NCBI RefSeq assembly: GCF_026898135.2
Contig: NZ_CP114035.2
Location: 2,211,501 to 2,275,500, forward strand
Reading direction: 5' to 3'
DNA length: 64,000 nucleotides
Source of the DNA: Pseudomonas fortuita
GTDB lineage: Bacteria > Pseudomonadota > Gammaproteobacteria > Pseudomonadales > Pseudomonadaceae
The position numbers were made by a program, and so were the translations under genes. Shown piece after piece: positions 57,532 to 64,000 of the stretch. Position 1 is the stretch's first letter. Every line of letters starts with the position of its first letter. The notes beneath the pieces were generated by a model. The model saw nothing but the letters and a program-made list of their open reading frames with translations. It did no database searches and was not told the DNA's origin.

Positions 57532-57666
57532 GCAAAACTAACCATTCCGTACAAAGGGATTGAAGCGACGACTTTACCTGCGAATAATTGATCGTGCCAT
57601 AAACTGTGACAGTGGTTTTTTTACCCGACTGGCACCGTCATTTTCTAACAACAAGGAACTCCCGCC

Positions 57667-59574
57667 ATGCAGCGTTCGATCGCTACCGTGTCCTTGAGCG
57701 GCACCCTGCCGGAAAAGCTCGAAGCCATCGCCGCCGCCGGTTTTGACGGCGTCGAGATCTTCGAAAACGACTTGCTCTATTACGCTGGCAGCCCGCGCCA
57801 GGTGCGCCAGATGTGCGCCGATCTGGGCATCGCCATCACCCTGTTCCAGCCGTTCCGCGACTTTGAAGGCTGCCGTCGCGACCGCCTGCAAAAAAACCTC
57901 GACCGCGCCGAGCGCAAGTTCGACCTGATGCAAGAGCTGGGTACCGACCTGGTGCTGGTGTGCAGCAACGTTCAGGCCGATGCCCTGGGTGACGAACAGC
58001 TGCTGGTCGACGACCTGCGCCTTTTAGCCGAGCATGCCGGCAAACGTGGCCTGCGCATTGGCTATGAAGCCCTGGCCTGGGGCCGCCACGTCAACACTTA
58101 CCAGCAAGTCTGGAACCTGGTACGCCAGGCGGACCACCCGGCCCTCGGGGTGATCCTCGACAGCTTCCACACCTTGTCGCTCAAGGGCGACCCGAGCGCG
58201 ATCCGCGACATCCCAGGCGACAAGATCTTCTTCGTGCAAATGGCCGACGCGCCGATCCTGGCCATGGATGTGCTGGAATGGAGCCGTCACTTCCGCTGCT
58301 TCCCGGGGCAGGGCGAAATGGACATGGCCGGTTTCCTGGCGCCGATTCTTGCCACTGGCTACCGCGGCCCGCTGTCGCTGGAAATCTTCAACGATGGCTT
58401 CCGCGCCGCGCCCACCCGGCAGAATGCCGCCGATGGTCTGCGGTCGCTGTTGTACCTCGAAGAACAGACCCGCTTGCGCCTGGAGCAGGAAAACACGCCG
58501 ATCGAACCTGGCGTGCTGTTCACTCCACCAGCGGCCAGTACCTATGACGGCGTGGAGTTCCTTGAGTTTGCAGTCGACGAAGCCGTTGGGGCGCGCCTGG
58601 GCAGCTGGCTCAAGCGCCTGGGTTTTGCCGAAGCCGGCAAGCACCGTAGCAAGGAAGTGCAACTGCTGCGCCAGGGCGATATCAACATTGTCCTGAACGC
58701 CGAACCGTACTCCTTCGGCCACAACTTCTTCGAGGCCCATGGCCCGTCGCTGTGCGCCACCGCGCTGCGGGTCAACGACCAGCAAGCCGCCCTGAAGCGT
58801 GCCACGGCCTTCCGCGGGCAGCCGTTCCGCGGCCTGGTCGGCCCCAACGAGTGCGAAGTGCCGGCGGTGCGTGCGCCGGATGGCAGCCTGCTGTACCTGG
58901 TAGAGCAGGGCACCGCCGGCCACACCCTGTACGACACCGATTTCAGCCTGGACAAGGATGCAGCGGCCACTGGCGGCCTGCGCCGCATCGACCATATGGC
59001 CCTGGCCCTGCCAGCCGAGTCGCTGGACAGCTGGGTGCTGTTCTACAAGAGCCTGTTCGGTTTCGCCGCCGACGACGAAGTGGTGCTGCCCGACCCGTAT
59101 GGCCTGGTCAAGAGCCGCGCCCTGCGCAGCCAGTGCGGCACTTTGCGCCTACCGCTGAACATTTCGGAAAACCGCAATACCGCCATCGCTCATGCATTGT
59201 CCAGCTACCGTGGCTCGGGGGTTCATCACATCGCCTTCGATTGTGCAGATATCTTCCGTGAAGTGGCGCGTGCCAAGCTGGCAGGTGTACCGCTGCTGGA
59301 AATCCCGCTGAACTACTACGACGACCTGGCGGCGCGCTTCGATTTTGATGACGAGTTCCTCAGCGAACTGGCGTACTACAACGTGTTGTACGACCGCGAT
59401 GCTCAGGGCGGCGAGCTGTTCCACGTGTACACCGAGCCGTTCGAGGACCGTTTCTTCTTCGAGATCATTCAACGCAAGGGCGGCTATGCCGGTTACGGTG
59501 CGGCCAACGTCCCGGTGCGCCTGGCGGCCATGGCCAAGGCCCGCAGCGGCGCGGCGCGCAAGCCGGTCCTCTGA
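57667..59574 (+). CDS. quiC: 3-Dehydroshikimate dehydratase QuiC (fused HPPD-like domain)
   Basis: A 635-residue fusion enzyme that turns 3-dehydroshikimate into protocatechuate. Residues 1-275 are a TIM-barrel sugar-isomerase-like dehydratase domain with metal ligands Glu134, Asp165, Gln191 and Glu239, all in the expected places. Residues 290-620 are a 4-hydroxyphenylpyruvate-dioxygenase-like (VOC) domain, e.g. GGLRRIDHMALALPAESL and GVHHIAFDCADIFR, characteristic of the QuiC1 subgroup of pseudomonads. AAGGA precedes the ATG by nine bases. Divergent from the MHS transporter. It feeds the beta-ketoadipate pathway. Confidence 0.95.
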   Translation: MQRSIATVSLSGTLPEKLEAIAAAGFDGVEIFENDLLYYAGSPRQVRQMCADLGIAITLFQPFRDFEGCRRDRLQKNLDRAERKFDLMQELGTDLVLVCSNVQADALGDEQLLVDDLRLLAEHAGKRGLRIGYEALAWGRHVNTYQQVWNLVRQADHPALGVILDSFHTLSLKGDPSAIRDIPGDKIFFVQMADAPILAMDVLEWSRHFRCFPGQGEMDMAGFLAPILATGYRGPLSLEIFNDGFRAAPTRQNAADGLRSLLYLEEQTRLRLEQENTPIEPGVLFTPPAASTYDGVEFLEFAVDEAVGARLGSWLKRLGFAEAGKHRSKEVQLLRQGDINIVLNAEPYSFGHNFFEAHGPSLCATALRVNDQQAALKRATAFRGQPFRGLVGPNECEVPAVRAPDGSLLYLVEQGTAGHTLYDTDFSLDKDAAATGGLRRIDHMALALPAESLDSWVLFYKSLFGFAADDEVVLPDPYGLVKSRALRSQCGTLRLPLNISENRNTAIAHALSSYRGSGVHHIAFDCADIFREVARAKLAGVPLLEIPLNYYDDLAARFDFDDEFLSELAYYNVLYDRDAQGGELFHVYTEPFEDRFFFEIIQRKGGYAGYGAANVPVRLAAMAKARSGAARKPVL

Positions 59575-59586
59575 CCCCGACGCTGT

Positions 59587-59621
59587 CGGTGCAGGAGTGG
59601 CGCAAGGCTGCTCCTACACCG
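59587..59621. terminator. Hairpin between convergent quiC and methyltransferase genes
   Basis: CGGTGCAGGAG pairs with CTCCTACACCG around TGGCGCAAGGCTG (one G-T pair). Part of it matches the third REP family. Twelve bases past the quiC stop; probably ends both genes. Confidence 0.55.
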
Positions 59622-59633
59622 AGCGTGTATGCC

Positions 59634-60302
59634 TCAGGGGCGCTCAGCCACCATCAACAGCGACTGCGGCACCGCACTTTGCGGGTGCTGTGGTTCCTGC
59701 AAACTGACCAGCCGCAAGCCGGCCATGTCCAGTGCATTCAGCCAGCTGGCCAAAGTCCGGAAGTACCACGGCATCGGTTGCCAGTCCCCGGCAAAGCCGG
59801 CAAAAGACTCCTCTCGCCAGCCATCCTGATAGTCACCGCCCGCCACGCTCCAGGGGTGCAGGGTCTGGATCACCAGCGCCCCTCCTTGCACAAGCAACTC
59901 ATTCATCGCCGCCAACAGCGGGATGATGTCCTGGTGCAACAGCGCAAAGTTGGCACAGACCAGGTCATAGCCCTTGCCCACATAAACCTGCGTATCGGCA
60001 AGCTGCGCATAGCTGGCCAGGTGCACTTCGGCCGAGCCCGCAGCGCGCGCGGCCTCTACCAGTGCCCGGTCGCCATCGACGCCCACGCTTTCGATACCGC
60101 GGTCGTCCAGTGCACGCAGCAGCCAGCCCTCACCACAGCCCAGGTCCAGCACCCGTCCGGGCTGGCGGCCAAGGATGGTCAGCAAAATGGCCTGGTCGGT
60201 AACTTGCCGACGGCTCTCGATGGCGCCACTGCGCACGGCGTCGATCCAGGCCCGGGCGTTGTGTTGCCAACTGTCGAGCAGGGTGCTTTCAGGGTCATGC
60301 AT
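59634..60302 (-). CDS. SAM-dependent methyltransferase
   Basis: A 222-residue class I methyltransferase. The SAM loop is VLDLGCGEGWLLRAL at 51-65, the acidic strand end is GVDGDRALVE, and DLVCANFALLHQD is the post-III motif. The substrate is unknown; it resembles pseudomonad methyltransferases often labelled UbiG-like. The reading frame stays open for 150 codons upstream because of a PAS-like remnant in the same frame, so the start could lie further out; MHDPEST was taken because GGGG and the fold begin there. Confidence 0.78.
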   Translation of the reverse strand: MHDPESTLLDSWQHNARAWIDAVRSGAIESRRQVTDQAILLTILGRQPGRVLDLGCGEGWLLRALDDRGIESVGVDGDRALVEAARAAGSAEVHLASYAQLADTQVYVGKGYDLVCANFALLHQDIIPLLAAMNELLVQGGALVIQTLHPWSVAGGDYQDGWREESFAGFAGDWQPMPWYFRTLASWLNALDMAGLRLVSLQEPQHPQSAVPQSLLMVAERP

Positions 60303-60452
60303 GGTGGTGCCCCTGTGGGTGAATTTGCGTGTATCCACTGATGGGCAGGCATCGCTGATGAAGACGATCTGGTTGTCCCTGTCGACCACGAACACGGTGT
60401 CCAGCCTCAGGTGGATGAGCCTGGGGTACAAGGCTTGAAGGTCTACGCGCAT
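60303..60452 (-). pseudogene. N-terminal PAS-domain remnant
   Basis: From an ATG at 60452 the frame reads MRVDLQALYPRLIHLRLDTV, then FVVDRDNQIVFISDAC. That is the typical start of pseudomonad PAS/GGDEF/EAL signalling proteins. The PAS fold ends after about 35 residues and the frame runs into the methyltransferase. It is either a scrap of a lost sensor or an unusual N-terminal extension of the methyltransferase. Confidence 0.5.
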
Positions 60453-60507
60453 GGGCAGGACGTCCGAGGCATAGGGCCCGATCATAGCCTGAACTTCAAG
60501 GACGCAG

Positions 60508-60591
60508 CTATTGCTTGAGGATACGCTGGTCGATGTTTTCGGTGCGTGTGCGAAGCTCCTTGTTGAGGTCCAGGCACAGTACCGTTCGCGC
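60508..60591 (-). other. Open 27-codon extension after the ABC ATPase stop
   Basis: Past the TGA of the ATPase the same frame continues for 27 codons to a TAG. The translation (ARTVLCLDLNKELRTRTENI, then DQRILKQ) looks protein-like, with amphipathic helix character. It may be a former C-terminus cut by a nonsense change, or the tail of an eroded gene. The rest of 60303-60591 holds only the PAS remnant and promoter-sized DNA. Confidence 0.35.
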
Positions 60592-61377
60592 TCAATGCCC
60601 CACCAGCTCGCCCAGTAACCGCTGCTTGTACCCCTGCAACACCTGGCTGTCCCGCTGGCGCGGGTGCGGCAGGTCGATACGCAAATCCTCGCGAATGCGC
60701 CCCGGGTGCGCATCCATGACGAGCACCCGGTCACCCAGGTACAGTGCTTCCTCGATGTCATGGGTCACCATGATGACCGTGCAGCGTTCCTGCACCCAGA
60801 TGCGCTGCAGCTCCTGCTGCAACCGTACCCGGGTCAAGGCATCCAGTGCGCCGAGCGGTTCGTCCAGCAACAGCACCTTGGGCTTGTTCACCAACGCCCG
60901 GGCAATTGCCGCGCGCTGGGCCATGCCACCGGACAGCTGGTGCGGGTAGGCCTGCTCGTAACCACTCAGCCCCACCAGTTCGATGTGCTCGGCTACCAGG
61001 CGGTTTTTCTCCTCTGCGGGGAGCGCATGGTTTTTCAAGGCCAGGGCAATGTTCTGCTGCAGGGTCATCCACGGGAACAGGCGGTGGTCCTGGAACACGA
61101 TACCGCGCTCCAGGCCCGGCCCGCGCACGGGTTGCCGGTCTAGCAGGATCTGCCCTTGGTAGTCCTGGTCGAGGCCGACGATCAGCCGCAGCAGGGTTGA
61201 TTTGCCACAGCCGCTGGCGCCGACAATGCTGACGAATTCGCCAGGACGGATGTCCAGGTCGATGCCTTCGAGCACCGGTACATGCTTGCCTTTGAGCGGG
61301 TACGCCTTGTTCAGGCCGCGAATGGTCAGCGCGCCAGTGCTGGCGGTGGTGGGTAAAGCGTGAGCGATGGCGTTCAT
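60592..61377 (-). CDS. ABC transporter ATPase, SsuB/TauB/NrtD type
   Basis: A 261-residue ATP-binding subunit. Walker A GASGCGKST, Q-loop FQDHRLFPWMT, signature LSGGMAQR, Walker B VLLLDEPLGALD and HDIEEAL are complete. The Q-loop sequence places it with sulfonate, taurine and nitrate importers. AAGG precedes the ATG by seven bases, 11 bases after permease 1. The binding protein is not in this window; it may lie past the TonB receptor. Confidence 0.92.
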   Translation of the reverse strand: MNAIAHALPTTASTGALTIRGLNKAYPLKGKHVPVLEGIDLDIRPGEFVSIVGASGCGKSTLLRLIVGLDQDYQGQILLDRQPVRGPGLERGIVFQDHRLFPWMTLQQNIALALKNHALPAEEKNRLVAEHIELVGLSGYEQAYPHQLSGGMAQRAAIARALVNKPKVLLLDEPLGALDALTRVRLQQELQRIWVQERCTVIMVTHDIEEALYLGDRVLVMDAHPGRIREDLRIDLPHPRQRDSQVLQGYKQRLLGELVGH

Positions 61378-61388
61378 GGTCGGGCCTT

Positions 61389-62144
61389 TCAATGGTTGGT
61401 GCGCCAGCGCAGCAGGCGGCGGGTGAGCAGGGTGCACAGCCAGGACATCAGGTAGCCACTCAGGCCGATGCACAGCACACAGACCACAATGATCTCCATG
61501 CGCGCCGCAGCTTCGGCGTTCATCATCAGGCTGCCCAGGCCGGCCCCGGCAGACAGGAACAGCTCGCTGCCCACTGAGGTAACCCAGGCGAAGGCCAAGG
61601 CTTGCAGCACCCCGGCGGCAATGCCTGGCAGTGCGGCGGGCAACAGGATCAGCCAAAGCTGCTGCCAGCGGCCGAGCATCAGCACCCGTGCCGCTTCGCG
61701 GTGCTGGCCTGCAACCTGGCGCAGGCTCTCGAAGGTGTTGAGCACCATCGGGTACAACGCTGCCAGGCTTACGATGAGCAGCTTGGCGCCTTCGCCGTTA
61801 CCCAGCCACAAGGCGATCAGCGGGATCCAGCCCAGCATCGGCACCTGGCGCAAGGCATGGAACAGCGGCGCGATCAGGCGGTTGGCGGGTGTGGACAGGG
61901 CCATCAACGCGCCCAGCCCGACACCGCCGACCATGCCGATGGCCAGGCCGCTGCAGGTGCGCAACAGGCTGGCCCACAGGTTGACCAGCAATTCGCCGCT
62001 GCCCAGCAGTTCGGCCAGTGCCGTACCCACCTGCGCCAGTGGCACGAACGCATAGGCCCCGGCCGCCCCTTGGCGCGAGGCGTACTCCCAGGCGCCGAGC
62101 AGCAACAGTGGCAGTACCAGGCCACGCAAATCAGCTCGTTTCAT
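61389..62144 (-). CDS. ABC transporter permease 1, SsuC/TauC type
   Basis: A 251-residue BPD-type permease with six predicted helices. The EAA loop that contacts the ATPase is EAARVLMLGRWQQLWLILLP followed by AALPGIAAG. GAGGAGG is about five bases before the ATG. It follows permease 2 after 10 bases. Two different SsuC-like permeases in a row suggest a heterodimeric channel, unlike the usual homodimer. Confidence 0.9.
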   Translation of the reverse strand: MKRADLRGLVLPLLLLGAWEYASRQGAAGAYAFVPLAQVGTALAELLGSGELLVNLWASLLRTCSGLAIGMVGGVGLGALMALSTPANRLIAPLFHALRQVPMLGWIPLIALWLGNGEGAKLLIVSLAALYPMVLNTFESLRQVAGQHREAARVLMLGRWQQLWLILLPAALPGIAAGVLQALAFAWVTSVGSELFLSAGAGLGSLMMNAEAAARMEIIVVCVLCIGLSGYLMSWLCTLLTRRLLRWRTNH

Positions 62145-62154
62145 CACAGCCTCC

Positions 62155-62907
62155 TCAACGGCTTTGCCAGGCGGACAAGTGTCGTTCCACGCGGCGCAGG
62201 GTGTAGTCCAGGGTGAAACCGATCAGCCCCGTCAGCACCACGCCAACCATCACTACATCGATGCGCAGCATCTGCCGGCCCATCTCGATCATCTGCCCCA
62301 GGCCACTGTCGGCTGCCAGCAGCTCGCACGCTACCAGCACCACCCAGGCGCGGGTCAGGGCCACGCGTATGCCGGTGACGATCGCCGGCACCGCAGCGGG
62401 CAGGGCGATCCGGCCTACCAGCGTGGGCCAGCGCAGGCGGTACACCGCCGCCACTTCGAAATGGCTGCGTGGGATGGCGCGGATACCTTCGCAGGTGGCC
62501 AGTGCCACCGGGAAAAACGCAGTCTTGGCGACGATGACCACCTTGAAGGTTTCATCCACGCCAAACAGCAGGACGAACATCGGGATCAGCGCAATGCTGG
62601 GCACTTGGCGCAGGGTGTGGAACAGCGGTGCGCAGTAGGCCTCCACGGTCTTCGACAAGGCCAGCGCCGCGCCGACACCAAGGCCGGCCAGTGCGCCGCC
62701 GGTAAAGCCCAGGGCCAGTCGCGACAGGCTGCCAGCCAAGTGCTCTTGCAACTCGCCGGTGGCCAGCAGGTCGGTGAGGCTGTGCCACACCTCCAGCGGC
62801 GGGATCAGCAGGTTGGCCGGAAACAGCCCGGCATTGGCCACCACCGCCCAGCAGGTAAGCAGGGCCAAGGGGGAGATGAACCAGGAAAGATGAGGGAGCA
62901 CGCGCAT
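62155..62907 (-). CDS. ABC transporter permease 2, SsuC/TauC type
   Basis: A 250-residue BPD permease, about six helices, sharing the layout of permease 1. Its ATPase-contact loop is RSHFEVAAVYRLRWPTLVGR and then IALPAAVPAIVTGIRVALTR. AAGG is six bases before the ATG. First gene of the three-gene ABC operon; the upstream gap holds a REP pair and then the 3' end of a TonB receptor on the same strand. Confidence 0.9.
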   Translation of the reverse strand: MRVLPHLSWFISPLALLTCWAVVANAGLFPANLLIPPLEVWHSLTDLLATGELQEHLAGSLSRLALGFTGGALAGLGVGAALALSKTVEAYCAPLFHTLRQVPSIALIPMFVLLFGVDETFKVVIVAKTAFFPVALATCEGIRAIPRSHFEVAAVYRLRWPTLVGRIALPAAVPAIVTGIRVALTRAWVVLVACELLAADSGLGQMIEMGRQMLRIDVVMVGVVLTGLIGFTLDYTLRRVERHLSAWQSR

Positions 62908-63061
62908 GGCTGGCCTTGGGAAAGCAGAAGGTAAAGGTGTATCGCAAGAGCTGTGCCAGGGGGCGGGAGCCCCGTATTGCGGGGCTGGAGGGCGAGGGTG
63001 ATGCTTGAGCAGCAGCGAGGTGCTGCTACAGCAGCAGTCAGTCAGCAGCATCGGTGCTGGA

Positions 63062-63149
63062 TTCTTCGCGGGCATGCCCGCTCCCACAGGATGGCACCCG
63101 TCTGCGAACCTGTGCAGTACCTGTGGGAGCGGGCGAGCCCGCGAAGAAG
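63062..63149. repeat. REP pair, CTTCGCGGGCATGCCCGCTCC type
   Basis: Inverted units between the TonB receptor 3' end and the ABC operon, on the same strand. It could trim read-through from the receptor gene. Confidence 0.8.
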
Positions 63150-63164
63150 ACAACCTGGTTTCAG

Positions 63165-64000
63165 CTAGAAGTCGTAACTCACGCTGGTGTAGTAGAACGC
63201 TCCCTGCGCCCCTTCCGGGCTGGTGATGGAATACTTGGGCACGCCATACAGCTGCGCACCTTCCAGCTTGTCCGGGTGGCTGTCGAACAGGTTGATCGCG
63301 CCCGCCGACAAGGTCAGGCCCAGGTCGAAGCGGTACGACACGTCCAGGTCGGTCACCCACTGCGGGCTGAAGGTCTGGTCCAGCGTGGGGTTGGCAGCGT
63401 TGCGGTTCTTCCATTCACCATAACGGCGCTGGGCCACGGTGACGCTCCAGCCGTCATACAGCCAGTTGGCACTGAGGGTCAGCTTGTCCTCGGGCGTGCC
63501 ATCCTCGATCAGCCCCTGGGTGTTGCGGCCAATGATCTGGTTGCCGGGGATGCTGCCCACATCGTCCAGCCCGGTAATGCGGGTGTTGTTGCGCGCGTAA
63601 CCGCCGTTGAAATCCACGCGCCCCCAGCGGCCCGCATCCAGCTGGTAATGGCCTGCCAGCTCGAAACCGTCGGTGCGGGTGTCGGCAATGTTGGTATAGA
63701 ACGCCGCGCTCTGGATGTTGGCGTAGGGCGTACCGGCGAAGATCGGGCCTACCACCGATGCAGGCAACTGGTCGGACAGGGTGATGCGGTTGTCGATGTC
63801 AATACGGTAGGCGTCGAGTGTGACCGAGGCGTTAGGCAATGGCCGCCAGACCAGGCCCACGGAGAAGTTGGTCGACTCTTCCGGTTTCAGCGTCTTGCCT
63901 CCTAGCAAGGCTGCCTCTGGGCTGTCGGCGCGCAGGGTGCGTTGCTGCACCTCGACCCAGTTGCCACTGCCCGGTGGCTGTTCCACCACCTGCACACTGA
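63165..64000 (-). CDS. TonB-dependent receptor, C-terminal part (runs off window)
   Basis: About 278 codons of the barrel of an outer-membrane TonB receptor; the plug and signal peptide lie beyond position 64000. Barrel strands are clear (NFSVGLVWRPLPNASVTLDA, ANWLYDGWSVTVAQRRYG) and the terminal strand is FYYTSVSYDF with aromatic end. The INLFDSHPDK ... YGVPKYSITSPEGAQG ending is that of the CirA/organic-compound receptor type rather than ferric siderophore. It lies upstream of the ABC operon on the same strand, so receptor and ABC transporter may handle the same substrate, perhaps an organosulfur compound. Confidence 0.85.
   Translation of the reverse strand, partial: SVQVVEQPPGSGNWVEVQQRTLRADSPEAALLGGKTLKPEESTNFSVGLVWRPLPNASVTLDAYRIDIDNRITLSDQLPASVVGPIFAGTPYANIQSAAFYTNIADTRTDGFELAGHYQLDAGRWGRVDFNGGYARNNTRITGLDDVGSIPGNQIIGRNTQGLIEDGTPEDKLTLSANWLYDGWSVTVAQRRYGEWKNRNAANPTLDQTFSPQWVTDLDVSYRFDLGLTLSAGAINLFDSHPDKLEGAQLYGVPKYSITSPEGAQGAFYYTSVSYDF

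Noticed and set aside
60508..60591. Selenocysteine or programmed read-through at the ATPase TGA
   Set aside because: No SECIS-like stem or read-through context is visible, and the ATPase is already full length at the TGA.

Overview
The window looks like chromosomal DNA of a fluorescent pseudomonad of the Pseudomonas putida group. Support: GC-rich coding with almost no gaps, more than a dozen paired REP-type palindromes between genes, and gene content typical of that group (CzcCBA pump, LpxO, OprD porins, DOPA-decarboxylase-like enzyme, QuiC dehydroshikimate dehydratase, several MHS transporters and many LysR/AraC/TetR regulators). The species placement rests on family knowledge and remembered synteny, not a search. 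I see no rRNA, tRNA, CRISPR array, phage or insertion sequence.

Layout. 0.1-1.4 kb: a quinate/shikimate dehydrogenase and a type II dehydroquinase in one leftward operon. 1.6-7.3 kb: czcCBA heavy-metal efflux. 7.4-15.9 kb: an MHS transporter, a TonB receptor with a DUF2946 partner, an orphan ParA, a Cache-GGDEF diguanylate cyclase, a lipoprotein, a GNAT enzyme and a small unknown protein. 15.9-24.6 kb: a corrinoid-controlled region. One cobalamin riboswitch precedes a binding protein-permease-ATPase set that runs on, with tiny gaps or overlaps, into a pseudoazurin and an OprD porin. A second riboswitch precedes a TonB receptor. An acyltransferase-like membrane protein lies between them. 24.8-39.9 kb: mostly single genes with divergent regulators (beta-barrel protein, GNAT, AhpD-like, lpxO, thpR, quinone reductase/TetR, AraC/alcohol dehydrogenase, beta-propeller, sugar-efflux MFS, AraC-LysE, LysR/nitroreductase, short WYL-like regulator, SDR). 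39.9-47.0 kb: LysR/MHS transporter/M20 amidohydrolase, then a MocR regulator divergent from a GABA-type permease. 47.0-53.2 kb: Tam methyltransferase, DUF2784, a LysR/OPA transporter/FAD oxidoreductase cassette that may serve aminophosphonate use, and a YebC-like protein. 53.3-59.6 kb: LysR with an aromatic amino acid decarboxylase, then an MHS transporter divergent from quiC with a PcaR-like box between them. 59.6-64 kb: a methyltransferase, gene remnants, a sulfonate/nitrate-type ABC transporter with two permeases, and the 3' end of another TonB receptor.

The genes fit a soil or rhizosphere generalist. Dehydroquinate dehydratase, quinate/shikimate dehydrogenase and QuiC can route quinate and shikimate to protocatechuate, and the box at quiC suggests control together with the beta-ketoadipate pathway. 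The most unusual unit is the five-gene set behind the first cobalamin riboswitch, which ties a blue copper protein and a porin to corrinoid uptake.
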